From: Quillaja saponaria | Taxonomy: Eukaryota > Streptophyta > Magnoliopsida > Fabales > Quillajaceae | Reading direction: 5' to 3' | DNA length: 64,000 bases | NCBI GenBank assembly: GCA_029379385.1 | Contig: CM055617.1 | Coordinates: forward strand, 9,858,001-9,922,000 | In this document: one piece after another, positions 48,302 to 61,078 of the stretch | How positions within the stretch are numbered: the first letter of the stretch is position 1 | Layout: the number at the start of each line of letters is the position of its first letter | Translations under genes and position numbers: made by a program | The notes under the pieces: model-generated | Seen by the model: the letters and a program-made list of their open reading frames with translations, nothing else | The model's database searches: none | Told to the model about the DNA's origin: nothing

Positions 48302-51300
48302 ATGGAACTCAGCAAGCTCTTCATTTCCGTCAAGAAACCCCCTAACCTCTTCCTCAAACCTTGCTTTAGACCCTGTTTTTCACTATCCAACTCGCCCGAG
48401 TCAAACTCACTCTCTGAACAAGTAAAACTATCGCAGACCCTCCAAACCGAAACCCTCAAGACCCTGGAATGGAGCTCCATTTGCAAACAGCTATCTGCGT
48501 TTACTTCTACACCAATGGGTTTCTCTGTGGCTGAAAAGGCACAAGTGCCCTTTGGCCGGACCCAGAAAGAAAGCCAAAAGCTTCTCGATCAGACAACTGC
48601 CGCAAGGATGGTATCTCCGCCGTTGGATTTCTCTGGTATCAAGGACTTGACGGAGATTGTCAATTTTGCGGCTTCGGGTGAGTTGCTTACAATCAAGGAA
48701 CTTTGCACGGTCAGGCAGACACTCAGAACCGCAAGGGAGTTGTTTAAGAATTTGGAGGTGCTGACTTCGAGTGGAGATTTTCCAGAAAGGTATAGTTTTT
48801 ATTTCGCTTGCTTTATGATTTGTTTTCTTGTTCTATATAACCTTGACGAAATTATGTGATTTAGATTGATATACTATTGACATAATGAACTTTGAATTTA
48901 ATATTTACATAATCAGAAAATGGAAAATTAGTTGAATGATGAAGATATGTAGCTAAAAGAGTATTGGTTTTATTGCTGTCTGATTTGGGTATAAATGGGT
49001 TTCGGTTACTTTATATTTTGTGGTATCTGATTCAGGTTATTCTCTTTGCTGGTTTTCGCTGTATCTCAGACAAGGAAACAGTTCATAGTCTGTCTCTTCA
49101 TATTTCAAAGTGGTAGTTGCCTAAGATGTTCCACAAATTGATAATTGGTGTCTAGCTTTATAGATTATATCACTTTTACTTGTGGATTCTGAAAGTAGAA
49201 GCATGACTCTGTGATCTTCCAATTTGAATAAAATTGATTAGTAATGTATTGTCGGTATTTATACCTCAAACGAATGTACTTGTGTTGAAAAGTTTAAGAA
49301 AGATGAAAACATGGTTGTATGAACACTTCTGCTGTCAAACATAGATGAGTAAAACAAGGGCTAGAATTTAATGTATTGAGGAGGTCTGAAAGAGATATGG
49401 CTCAGTGTATCATTATTTGTATTGCCATATTAATGCAGAAGAAGGTTTATCACTTTTGGTGTTGTGATATTATCAGATTTTGTTTTCATCCTGGTCGAAG
49501 ATGACTGATAAGGAGGTTGCTAAAAATAGGTCTTTAAGGCTCTCAAGGCCTTTCTTTGATGTATTTGTGCATGGGTCTTCTGTTTTTCCTTGACAAAGTA
49601 TGGAGCATAGATCATATCTAACGGATTCTCATGTCTCCATAAAGGCCTTAAAAGAAGTTTATCTCAAAGGTACTATTTGGTTATTTATGATTCCTGCATG
49701 GAATTCCAATAGTATGATAGGGATCAATTTCATCACCAACATAATTGTTTTCATGCAGGTACACACCCTTACTTGAAATACTTCAGAATTGTGATTTCCA
49801 AGAGGAATTGGAACGTAAAATAGCATATTGCATAGATTGCAATATTTCAATAATCCTTGATAGAGCGAGTGAAGAACTTGAGATCATTAGATCAGAGAGG
49901 AAGAGGAACTTAGAGTTGTTGGATTCTGTGTTGAAGAGAGTATCATCTGAGATTTTTCAAGCTGGAGGTATTGACAGACCATTAATAACTAAGCGTCGGT
50001 CTAGGATGTGTGTGGGTATTAGGGCTACCCACAAATATTTATGTCCAGATGGTGTCCGTTTGAATGTTAGCAGCTCTGGAGCAACATACTTCATGGAACC
50101 CAAAGATGCAGTGGAACTGAACAACATGGAAGTAAAACTTTTAAACTCTGAGAGAGATGAGGAAAGGGCAATTTTGAGTGTGCTTGCATCTGAAGTTGCG
50201 GAATCAGAAAGAGAGATAAAGTATTTACTGAATAAAATTCTGGAAATTGATCTTGCTTTTGCAAGAGCTGGCTATGCTCATTGGATAAATGGGGTATATC
50301 CAATTTTCAGCTCAGAAGATTGTGAAGGCTCGAATTCTATCAGAGCAGCTGATGCTTTAACAGTAGATATTGATGGTATCCAACATCCACTACTTTTGGA
50401 ATCCTCTCTGGAAAGTTTGTCAGATATTGTTTCATCCAAGTGTGGGAATGTAGCTCAACTCATTGATGGAAATGGTGTAATGACCTCCAAAAGTTTTTCA
50501 GGAGATAAATCAGATTTACCTGTACCCATCGATTTTAAAATTTTACTTGGGACCAGAGTTGTTGTGATCTCTGGACCTAATACCGGGGGTAAAACTGCGT
50601 CCATGAAAACTTTGGGCTTAGCATCTCTTATGTTGAAGGCTGGCATGCACTTGCCTGCTAAAAACCACCCAAAACTTCCATGGTTTGATCTTGTCCTGGC
50701 AGATATTGGAGATCACCAGGTAATTGCTAAAGTTATTTGTGGTGGATACATAATTATTTCTCTTATCCTTTAGTTGTTTCATTTGTTTTCTAACTTGTTT
50801 TTGCACTGCAGTCTCTGGAACAAAATCTCTCAACTTTTAGTGGGCATATCTCACGAATTTGTAAGATTTTGGAAGTGGCATCAAATCAGTCGCTTGTTCT
50901 CATAGATGAAATTGGCAGTGGAACTGACCCTTCAGAAGGTGTGGCTCTTTCTACCAGTATCTTGCAGTATCTCAAGGATCGGGTTAATATAGCTGTTGTG
51001 ACTACTCACTTTGCTGATCTAAGTTTTCTGAAAGAAAAAGACACTCGCTTTGACAATGCAGCAATGGAATTCTCTCAAGAAACATTAAAACCTACTTATC
51101 GAATTCTCTGGGGTTCTACTGGTGATTCAAATGCATTAAGTATTGCTAAGTCTATTGGTTTTGATCAAAACATAATTGAGCATGCACAAAAATGGGTGGA
51201 GAAGTTAAAGCCAGAAAAGCAGCAAGTGCGGACAGGATTACTATATCAGTCATTAGTGGAGGAAAGAAACGGATTAAAGGCTCAGGCTAGAAGAGCTGCA

Positions 51301-53222
51301 TCAATTCATGCAGAAATTATGGACCTGTATGCTGAGGTATCATTTATATATATAAGTATTAGCAAGCACAAAATATTCCATTTTCTCACTGGAATTTCTT
51401 TCCATGGTCAATGTTAACATGTTTGAAACCTGAATCATCTTGAATTTCTTTATTAAGTAACTAAATAGGCCAGATACCAAAATCTACCGTTAGAAGTTGT
51501 GAGTGGTTATGATCAACCCTAAACTTTGACCAGCATCTGAGCATGACTTCTCTTTCTTTCGTTTCTTTTGGCAAGTCAACTTAAAGTTACTACTTATGGG
51601 ATGTCAAATATGCTAAGTTCCCACTTTCCAGAGTAGATTTTTTTATGAATCCTAGATTTTATAGAGGATCAAGTAGGGAGTAGCTTGCTCAAAAGGTTAC
51701 ATCATGTAGTTGTCCTTTACTAATCATACTTTATGTTCCCCATCCCAAAAAAGGACTGAACCGAAAAAAAGGGGATGGAATAAGCTGCTTGATCTATTGA
51801 ATCAAATGTTTGTTTGTTGAGACTTGCACCTTTTTTCTTTTCCTTCCAAAAAGCATTTTCTGAGACTTGTGGGGAAGACCTATTACTTCGGCCATTGGTG
51901 TCTTGAAAGTTATCCAGATTTTTTAAATTGAGAACTATAGTAGTTCTTTTCATTTTTCTTATTCCTTTCCCTTCAAAATTCATTTGTGAAGATCCAAGAG
52001 GAGGCGGAAGATCTTGATACGAGAGAGAGAGCTCTTATGGTGAAGGAAAGTCAGCAGGTCCAACATGAACTAATGGCTGCAAAATCTCAGATAGAAACTG
52101 TGGTTCAGGAATTTGAAAGCCAACTCAGAACTGCCACGCCTGATCAGTTTAATTCACTGATCAGAAAATCAGAATATGCAATTTCATCTATTGTAAAAGC
52201 TCAAAATCTTGGTGATGATTTCACTATTAGCAAAGCTGATAACATTTCATATACACCACAATTTGGAGAGCAAGTCCATGTGAAGGAACTGGGAGGTAAG
52301 TTGGTCACTGTGGTAGAAGTACCTGGTGATGATGAGAGTATACTGGTACAATATGGTAAAGTAAAGGTCCGTGTGAAGAAAAGCAGCATCAGAGCAACTC
52401 AGACTAGTGAAAGGAATGCAGCAACTAATTCTGGCCCACGCTTGCGTAGGAAGGTATGTTTTAAGAAGTAATTCTGAAATTGTATCTGCAGGTTATGTAA
52501 TTCATTTCACTAGTATACTTGTCCTGTTAAGAAGAGCAAGCATAATTAGAGATACTCTTTTGGACATGCAAGTCACTTCACACCAGGTCATTATCCTCTG
52601 TAGCATGTCCAGTATTTTGTCTAACTTGTTCACAGACTTCAACATTGATTACAAAGACTTGCACTGATTTTGTTCAGCAATGCCAAATTCCCCTAAACCC
52701 CTTTTTCAAAAGACACTTGCATTAGTATTATGCTTGGGTTATCGTATTAAAGATAAAAATCTTTCATAACTTTAAAATCGTATAGAGCACGTTGAGTTTT
52801 TAGTTTCTAGTTTTGTACCTTATTATCAGAAAGTGTGGTGTAGATCCAATATCTGATTGGTAATTGTTAATTTGACCTTAATGCGGAATTTGATTATCTT
52901 CATTATATTGTAGGGTTGGCAGAATGAAGAATTTCAGGGTCATTTGTCGACTGACAAAGATGAGGTTTCTTATGGCCCTGTAGTTCAAACATCTAAGAAT
53001 ACTGTGGACCTTCGTGGGATGCGAGTTGAAGAAGCTTCTGTCCACCTTGAAATGGCAATCAATGCAAGTGGCTCATATTCGGTTCTCTTCATCATTCATG
53101 GGATGGGGAGTGGCGCTGTTAAAGAGCGTGCACTAGAGATATTGAGAAACCATCCACGCGTTACCAATTATGAACCTGAAAGTCCAACTAATTATGGTTG
53201 TACAATAGCTTATATTAAGTGA
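48302..53222 (+). CDS. MutS2-family ATPase with C-terminal Smr domain
   Basis: Five exons: 48302-48789, 49759-50719, 50812-51336, 51992-52453 and 52914-53222, all GT-AG and in phase, giving 914 residues. The first about 50 residues are rich in Ser, Pro, Lys and lack acidic clusters (LFISVKKPPNLFLKP), fitting an organelle transit peptide. The MutS core follows: Walker A G435PNTGGKT442, Walker B-like LVLIDE (D515, E516) with the signature GSGTDPSEG, then VVTTHFADL. A long charged segment (about 580-720) is probably the coiled coil. The Smr domain occupies about 843-914 with VDLRG (843-847) and HGMGSG (874-879). Bacterial MutS2 acts on recombination intermediates and, through Smr, as a nuclease or in ribosome rescue. 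Plant members (At1g65070-like by length) are little studied. No lesion seen. Confidence 0.93.
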
Positions 53223-54309
53223 GACAGAGTCTCTTAGAAGATCAGCATTGAACAATTATGACTTGACCATTTTTTGATGAGCAATTCTGCATGTTGCTTT
53301 AGTTACACTTACTTCTATTTTTATCAGATCACCAAGTGACTGGTATGTATATATACAAATACATTGAATTCAACCAATTTACTGTTTTTGCTGTTATTAT
53401 CAGCAATTATAATTTATTGATTCTGTTAAACAAAAACGAGAATAGGAAAAAATTTAGATCTGAAAAATGAAAGTAATCAAGAAAAGAACACAAGATATAT
53501 CGAGATTTTTCTCAATCTAGTCAATGTTTGAATAAATTAAAATTTATTATTTTGTTTTTATAAAAAATACAAGTATTTTGTTCAAAAAACATACTGGAAC
53601 CCATATCTAACTATCTTTATATATGGCTAGAAGAGAAATAAATCCTAAAAAAATTTCTTTCACATCGTGAATTAAAATTTAATTTTTAGGTCGCTTTGGG
53701 TTGTAATTATCTAATAAGATGCACTGCAAAACTTTGGCTCAGCTCAATAAAACAAAGACAAACAATCACAACAAATCCCCACATTGGCTTGTAACTCAAA
53801 CCATCCTGAGCATAATAAGACAAACAATCACAACACATGTCCACATTGACTTGTAACTCAAACCTTCCTTAACATAGTGAGAACTATCTCCCTCTCCCGA
53901 GACCATCCACCATTAATCTCCACATACTGAGACGTTCAATGTACATTTTTTATTTTGATAGTAGTTGTCAAAGCATCCGTTTCTGGAAAACTGTAATTGG
54001 ACTGTTGAATGCTAACAGACAACTCAGGAATAAAAAACCTTTTTTTGGCAGCATGCCGGCTAATTGCATGTATTGTTTAGCTCGCTTGGTCATGTATTAC
54101 ACGTACTATCCCCAAGTTCCATTCACAATCCTATGAGTTGCCACATGCATAATTTTCAGTGCCAGTTTTGAATGTTTCTGTATTCAACAAATAAGGATAA
54201 GCATTGATCAATGAGCTAACTCTCTTCTTCCCCTTTTAAGTGTTGCAAGAAATATTTAAACCGGCAAGGCCGAGCACTAGCTGAGAAGCAACTTAACAAG
54301 TGCCAAAAT
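53223..54309. other. Intergenic between MutS2 and the TSJT1-like pseudogene
   Basis: No gene seen. It holds a 62 bp tandem duplication (53756-53879) and otherwise unremarkable AT-rich sequence. Confidence 0.6.
53756..53879. repeat. 62 bp tandem duplication
   Basis: Copies 53756-53817 and 53818-53879 share AGACAAACAATCACAAC, CCACATTG and CTTGTAACTCAAACC, with several substitutions. Confidence 0.85.
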
Positions 54310-55685
54310 ATGTTGCGGTTTTCGAGAAAGTAATCGGAAAACCACCAGAGGAGCTGAGGGTACCTGCAAGTCAGAAAGTTCAAAGATCCCACTAGAAATT
54401 CTAGAGATTTTTCAATCATGGTGGCTTAAGTCCACCCTGTACAACCTTTCAACTGGGAATTTTATGGCTTTGTCGTATGAAGAAGAAAATCCAACTCACC
54501 CCAGGTATTTCTTTTTTTCTTTTTTTTTGGCTACTGTTGTACCAATTAAACTTGTCGCTTCTGCTGATTTATTTATATAGCTTTGGCTATTAGAATACAA
54601 TTAACCCTTCTGGCTCAACTTTGAAATTGTCAAACTTGCTTGGCCACCTCCTCAAGTGATCTTCTCACCTCTTATTGATGCTGATGTAAAATTCTTTGTT
54701 TCCTTTATAATTGAAAGCTTTCATTTCACCTAAAAAAGTGAGCTTCTCACCTGAGGAAGTTTGGAACATTCTTGATAGCATTATAACTTTATAAGTAACT
54801 TGTTTCATTATGTATCAGGTCTATTGTTGTCATGGATAATGTCTTCTGCTTTTTTATTGGAACTCTGGGGAACGTAACAGAGCTTAGACATTACTATGGC
54901 CTCCAAGTCACGCAACAGAAGCCATGATAGTGGTTGAAGCTTATAAGGTTCTAAGAGATAGAGCCCCCTACCCACCTGATCAAGTTGTTAGAGATCTTGA
55001 TTGAAAATTTGCATTCATAATCTTTGATGCTAAAACTGCTTCTCTTTTTTGCGGCCAGGGTGAGTAATATGATATAAAATGGTTTTGGTTCCTTGATCTG
55101 TTAAAAAAATAATAATAAAAAAGGAAAGAAAAAGTAGTCATAGACACTGCAATCACAAATGATGTTTACGCAAAATGGAGGTCGATTGTTTGTGTGAAAA
55201 TGTTAGTCTTTAACATAATTACTCACAATGTCAGGATCGCAATGGAAGCGTAAAATTTCAATGGGACTGGCAAGTGATAGATCCTTGGTTTGCTCCAATG
55301 ATCCCAAGCTGATTAGTGAGGCTTATAGAAAATCTTTTGCCCCTTTTCCTCCTGGTTAGTTCCACTCAACTAAACTCTTACTCTCCAATATAGAGCCAAT
55401 TTCTTTGAATCAAGGAAAATGGTTATATACATGTGTGTGTATTTATCTGACATAATGCTGAATATTTTCTTTAATGGGACAATGTACAGGGTGCCTTTTC
55501 ATGAATGGAAGAGGATCGACTAACTTTGATCACCTCTTCATAAGGTTAGAGCTACTGCCCGCAAAGACGGCAATGGAAACATCTGTGGAATAATTTTTCA
55601 GGTGAACTTGTACACAAGGCTTCACAGCATTCTATACAGGAAGTGCATCAAATGGGCAGATACTGTTGTGGTTGAGGGAGACTAA
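54310..55685 (+). pseudogene. TSJT1-like (YGL/LRDR aluminium-induced family) pseudogene
   Basis: Four exon remnants are recognisable: 54310-54504, 54819-55059, 55235-55354 and 55490-55685, with canonical borders between them. Diagnostic pieces include SIVVMDNVFCFFIGTL, HYYGL, EAYKVLRDRAPYPPDQVV (the YGL and LRDR motifs), DPKLIS, FAPFPPGCLFMNG, GNICGIIFQV, NLYTRL and the C-terminal WADTVVVEGD before a TAA. The family has a class-II glutamine amidotransferase-like fold and is linked to metal and stress responses; biochemical role unclear. The reading frame is broken repeatedly: one base missing right after the ATG (about 54315), a shift near 54910, a TGA at 55002-55004, an indel near 55050, single-base losses near 55264 and 55533, and further shifts near 55632. 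It cannot make the family protein. Retained introns indicate a decayed duplicate, not a retrocopy. Confidence 0.85.
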
Positions 55686-55962
55686 ATTTGTGCAATAATC
55701 AATAAATAGTATACAACTCTTTTAGCACTTCTATTTTCTTGTTCTGCTCCCCTTATTGTTGACAGTAAGTTCATTCAGCATAATAATTGGTTTATCTTTT
55801 GTGTTTATGTTTTCATAAGGGTTTAGTTTTTTTATTTTTTATTTCTCACTGAAACTGAATTTATTAATGTATAAAATAGCACACAATGCTCGGTCACCCC
55901 AGGGATGCATTTTCATTTCGTGTAGTCATTATTAAGTAATTTGACCCCTTTGGTCCACTAGA

Positions 55963-56838
55963 TTAGTTAGATTCTGGGGCCAAGGCACCTACAGTGTCCT
56001 GTTTCTCATGGTTGGTTCCATCTTTTGTCTTCTTGTCATCGTTATTTGGGTGAATAGCACCTACGGTGTCCTCTTTCTCATGGTTGGTTCCATCTTTTGT
56101 CTTCTTGTCATCGTTATTTGGGTGAATGGCACCTACAGTGTCCTCTTTCTCATGGTTGGCTCCATCTTTTGTCTTCTTGGTGTCATCTTTATTTTGGTGC
56201 ATGTTCCTGTTCATGAATGTTGCTATGGAGTTGCTATAATCAAATTGCAAAGCAATTGCACCACATTCGCCATTGTTGCAATTCATGGGTGTGCAAAATA
56301 AACCACCTATTGGCTGCCCAGCTCCAACTCCACCTCCATGACCACTACCACTACCATGGCCTTGGCCAAATCCCTCATTGCCTCCCCCACTGCCGCTGCC
56401 GCTGCCACTACCACTGCCTTGACCAAATCCTCCATTTCCTCCACCACTGCCGCTACCACTACCTTCGCCACTGCCTTTTCCAAACCCTTCATTGCCACCG
56501 CCAAATCCTTCACCACTCCCACTGCCTTCACCAAATCCACCTAATCCTCCACCACCACCACCACCACTGCCACTGCCTTGGCCAAAACCGTGTCCATTGC
56601 CGCTGCCCTTTCCTTTTCCAGAACCATGACCTGAACCAAGACAGTCCATCCCAGTACCACTGCCCTGGCCACCAATAGCCCCATTTTCCAAAACACCACC
56701 AAGGTGATTGGGTTTTGTTGTTTCTCTATCTTTTGCTGCAAGGACATGGGGCCTGCGAGGTAGAAAATGAGCAGAGCAAAGTACTCCAAGACTTAAAAAA
56801 ACAAAGTAGAACATGTTAATCCATCTTGGCAATGCCAT
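55963..56838 (-). CDS. Secreted glycine-rich protein with C-terminal 24-residue repeats
   Basis: Single-exon gene of 291 residues. Residues 1 to about 23 form a signal peptide (FYFVFLSLGVLCSA, cleavage likely near A23). A basic segment HFLPRRPH follows, then a long Gly/Ser domain (about 50-175) of GSGSG, GGGNEGFG and HGSG units. Next is a short unique part with three cysteines (FCTPMNCNNGEC), then three tandem 24-residue charged repeats of the form NDDKKTKDGTNHEKEDTVGA. The protein is presumably exported to the wall or apoplast; glycine-rich secreted proteins are often structural, but none with this exact tail is known to me. A TATA-like TATTTAAA lies about 55 bp upstream and an AATAAA about 100 bp downstream (near 55860). 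Start: first ATG after the TATA box, leading directly into the signal peptide. Confidence 0.82.
   Translation of the reverse strand: MALPRWINMFYFVFLSLGVLCSAHFLPRRPHVLAAKDRETTKPNHLGGVLENGAIGGQGSGTGMDCLGSGHGSGKGKGSGNGHGFGQGSGSGGGGGGGLGGFGEGSGSGEGFGGGNEGFGKGSGEGSGSGSGGGNGGFGQGSGSGSGSGSGGGNEGFGQGHGSGSGHGGGVGAGQPIGGLFCTPMNCNNGECGAIALQFDYSNSIATFMNRNMHQNKDDTKKTKDGANHEKEDTVGAIHPNNDDKKTKDGTNHEKEDTVGAIHPNNDDKKTKDGTNHEKQDTVGALAPESN
55987..56203 (-). repeat. 72 bp tandem coding repeat, three copies
   Basis: Period-72 repeats at 55987-56058, 56059-56130 and 56131-about 56203. The first two differ at very few bases; the third (N-terminal in the protein) is slightly more diverged and carries a 3 bp insertion. 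They encode the 24-residue repeats of the glycine-rich protein. Confidence 0.92.
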
Positions 56839-56890
56839 TTTTGTTTAATCTCAAAGTCTTTAATTGTCTCCACTAGTGGCTGTGGTGGTG

Positions 56891-56900
56891 TTTAAATAGT
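56891..56900 (-). promoter_or_regulatory. TATA box of the glycine-rich protein gene
   Basis: ACTATTTAAA on the minus strand, 53-62 bp upstream of the start codon at 56838. This implies a short 5' UTR of roughly 20-30 bases. Confidence 0.6.
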
Positions 56901-59290
56901 TGAAAGGTTTGCATAGTTTGTTTGGTTTAATTTAGAGAGATTGGCGTAAGGAATTCCATTTTGTAGGAAGTGGACAGGTTTCATGCATTTTCTTAGGGAA
57001 AATCAGTAGTCATGGTGCTTGTGTGACCAAGAGGAAATACTTGCTTCCATGCCTCTAGGAACATATACACTTCCCTTTTTTTTTCTTTTTTCTTTTTTTA
57101 TAATTAGTTGTGTCTAGTCAAAGCTGGTCAGACACGTTGAGATTAAGAAATTAATGTGATCTAAAAATATTAATGAAGAGAGAGTGCATATTTTTTTATA
57201 ATTAGTTATGTGTGAGTCAAAGCTGGTCATTTTAGACCTTTGTTGATGTTACTCAAAGGAATAACGAGTGACACATAATGTAAAACAAGCAAAATGTTTG
57301 ATGTTCTATTAGAATTATTTTTACAATAAGAGAAAACAGAAAATAAAAAAGGGTTATGATGAATATCTTTATATGTAATAAATATTATTTATTGGAATAT
57401 ATGCATTCATATATTTGTTATATTTCTAAATTATAGTTAAGTTGTTAATTTGTACTCCTCATTAATTTCAACTGGTAATTTATGTGTAAGTATTATTCTT
57501 TCATGGTAATTTGTTTTCTCTTTTGCGCCCTATTTGTGAATTTTTTTTGTTGTTGGTCTAATTAGTGGTTATACAGTAGATAATTTTCAAAATAATTAAA
57601 CAAAAATTGAAATTTGATAAAATATTAATTAATATTCAAACCATGTACACAATGCTTCACATCTGACAAGTTGTAAATCAAATTCATTAATACAAAGATT
57701 AAAAAACGTCATTTGTTTCCGTATTTAGAAAAAAGAGAAGAAAAAAAAAAACAGCAAGCTATCTAGACATATTAAATCCAAAATATATTAAAATATTTTT
57801 ATTGGTGTCCGGGATGATCTTATTTAATATGTACTTTTGGGGGTCAAACTAAAATAAGTTGTTATATCAACTAGATGGTAGTTTAGTTAGTGGTGAACAC
57901 AATACTCAAAATGATTCCTCAATGTGATTGAGAATTTGAGTTTCATTGACAACTTTTAAGTGGGTAAATTTAAATTCTCACACATGATTGTGATCATTAT
58001 AGAAACAATTTTTACCTTCAGCCCCGACATAAGAGTGGTTAGGATTATTTTTAGATAGAAGGTGGTGGTAGTGATGTGGACATAACATTTTGGTCTCAGA
58101 TGAACTTTTAGCTTCTGCCCTGATATAAGTACGGTGAGGTTTTTTCAAATATAGATATGAGTGGTACTGGTGTAGGTGTAATATTTCTGCCAGAATATGT
58201 AGGGTACCCTACCTACTATTTCATTTGTTTATTAAAAAAAAAAAAAAAGAAGTTAGTTATTGTTGTAAAAATCTTTATGAATGCAATTAAAATCTTCCAT
58301 CAACTCATGTATATAATTGTGAGCCTTAGGTTAGTGGATCATATTTCAACTAATTAAATTAGTTAATGTAATACATATCTAAATTAATTAATGAACACAT
58401 TAAGAAAAAAATTATAAGTAAATAAATAAACTAAACAGAAAAGGAAATGAGAGATTGAGAGAGATCTAGTGATCATATTCCTAGGTGAAATTTCTGATAG
58501 TAGCATAAAACACGAAATTTTGGTGCATTTCATATTTTATCTATCTTAATGAAAATAATTTTCATATATATTTAATCACATAAATATAGAAACATGAAAT
58601 TTAAGATGCTGATTGACTTACGCCCATAAAAGTTATAAGCTAGCTATTATAGATAGACCGAAACTGCCTATGGTTTTGTTTAGGATGCAAATGAACATAG
58701 ATACGCATATGAACAACTCGTGAGCTAGCTATTCGTTAAGAAATTAATAAATTCGATTTGTTTTCTAAATATATTGAGTTCAAATTTTACAAAATTTGAT
58801 TCGTAAGAGTCCAGCCAGTTCAAACAAATCTTTGAAAACTTTAATAAGATCTACATGTGATAAGTAGCCTCAAAATAATACAAAAGGGATGAGAGATATT
58901 AAGCAATATTAAAATTTGAAATTTAGAACTTCATCACTTAATTAAATGTTAGGAACCACCAAAGAAAGAGAAATGATATCAGAAGTAAAAGATTCTGAAC
59001 TAATATAAAAAAAATAAAAAATGTATCCCACGTGGTGTGCAAAGATTTTTAATTAATGTTGGGATTCCAGTCAATAATCATGTGACTAATTTTGTGGTTA
59101 GTTTGATTTTAGTAATGGGTGGTAAGTCCATAAAAAATAAAGTAATGGTTACTAATGGTATTGGGCTTGACCTATAGAATATGTAGGACATGGCTGAAGG
59201 CTTATACCAAGTTACAAAACTATATGCTGCCTACTCCCTACTTAATACTCGGTCCAAATTCAAGACCCATAATCTTTTGAATGGCTCAAA

Positions 59291-60775
59291 TAGAGGTGGT
59301 AATGAGCTGAGTTACCACTTGTATAGGTTGTGAGATACTCGGTAAGGGCTCAGTTCATTTTCTAAACAAGTCGATCTTAAGTTTCATTTTGAGCTTATTA
59401 TAAAACGAACTGAGCTCAATCTTTTTAAAACTTAGTTCATAAGTTGGCGAGCTAACTCATAAGTTTGCAAGTCGACTCGTTTAATATTTTTTTATTATTT
59501 ACATAAATTTATAATAACTATATTCATATACAAAAACTAATATAAAGTTGAAATTTTATTTAGTGATGGCAATGGATCAGATCGGTTCGAACCCGATCCG
59601 TTATTAATCCAAAGGCATATTGGATCAGATCTGATCCAACCAAATGAATCCATGGATCATGAGGGATCGATCTAACCCAATCCAAATAAGATTTTGTGTT
59701 TGTTTTTAATTATTATTTTTTATTTTAAATAAATCTTGTTCTTGCTTATTAAATTTAACATTAATGAAAATAAAAACTTATTTTAAGTCAAAATAAACTA
59801 ATCAATTTATTTTCAAAATATTATTTTAGTGAATTATTTAAAGTCCAATAGGCAATGATAGATAATAAAATTTTATTTTATGGTCAATTAACTTATTAAA
59901 TTAAGCATACGGATTAGTAATTATGTCAATAAATTCATTTAAGATAAAATTATTATATAATATTACCTAAATAACTTCAAAAAATCAAATTCCTTAATTT
60001 TATCTTATAGAAAAAGTTCCTTAATAGTAGAGAAAATTTAAATTTCTTAATTTATATGTGTTTTTATTTCCTTATGTAGACTTGTAACAAATCTAACTAT
60101 TTAAGTAAATAATTAATAAAATTTTTCTAGATTCATAAAATTGAGTTTGAAAAAAAAAAGAAAAAAAGAAAAAGCTATTTTAATTTTTTTTAATATACAT
60201 GTTTTTGATTTTCTTATATAGATTTATACAAACTATTTAAGTAAATTTTTCTAGATTATTCTTAATATAATTCGAAATTATTTTTCATCTTTCATTTCTT
60301 TTATGTAGTCAACTTTTGATATTATTCTAAATTATTTCTTTATTTATTATATAGAGTTATACAGTTTATAAGAACACATCAAGTAATACAAATGTAGAAA
60401 AGCTTAAATTTGTTTTGAGAAAAAAACAAAACGGATCGTTAATGATCTGACTCAATCTATGGATCATGACCAGGTCCGATCCAAATTGAAAAGTTGTTCC
60501 ATTGCGTTCGATATTAATTTGATCCCTCAACATTGAATCGGGTCAGATATCTTCCCAATCTATTACCATCCCTAATTTGATTTTATTAAAATAGTTCTCT
60601 TATAGGTCTTATGTTCAACTTTTATTGACTACAAAACCTTTTTAATTTTTTTAAAAAACATTCAAGAGTTCTTAATGAGTTAAACTTGAACTCAGATTTA
60701 GACTTGCGAGCTCGTAATGAACATGAGTCGAGCTTGAATTTAGTTTTTTCAAAATTTAGCTTGTTTCCACCCTTA
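59291..60775. mobile_element. Outer hAT-like element (host of a nested insertion)
   Basis: Left end TAGAGGTGGTAATGAGCTGA, and reverse complement of the right end TAAGGGTGGAAACAAGCTAA, an imperfect terminal inverted repeat. Flanking 8-mers GGCTCAAA (59283-59290) and GGCCCAAT (60776-60783) agree at 6 of 8. Without the nested insert it is about 470 bp and non-coding. Confidence 0.65.
59561..60574. mobile_element. Nested hAT-like element, 1014 bp
   Basis: Left end TAGTGATGGCAATGGATCAG, and reverse complement of the right end TAGGGATGGTAATAGATTGG. Flanking 8-mers ATTTTATT (59553-59560) and ATTTGATT (60575-60582), 7 of 8 identical. GGATCAGATC/GATCCGATCC palindromic blocks occur near both ends. It has no open frame of note, so it is non-autonomous. 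Confidence 0.72.
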
Positions 60776-61078
60776 GGCCCAATACATGCCTTTTAATGCT
60801 AATTTTGTAGTTCTCTGGGCCTATGATATACACACAACTATTATAATACAAGAGGTAACTCTATCAATTCTCCTAAAACTATAATCCTCTATTCTTGATA
60901 AATGCGAGAATAATCCAAAATTCTCCATAACAAAAAAAAAAAAAAAAAAAAAATTTATTAACTATAAAAACTAGAATCTTTTTAACTAGAAACACGTCAT
61001 AATAGACCATATATCCTTTATCTTTGTTAATTTTTTTAGGTGGGTGGATGAATTGAGCTTAGAACTCCTACTCAATGT

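Noticed and set aside
56217..56789. Several other-frame open frames rich in His, Thr/Ala or Val
   Set aside because: They are shadows of the glycine-rich coding repeats; only the minus-strand frame starting at 56838 has a signal peptide and TATA box.
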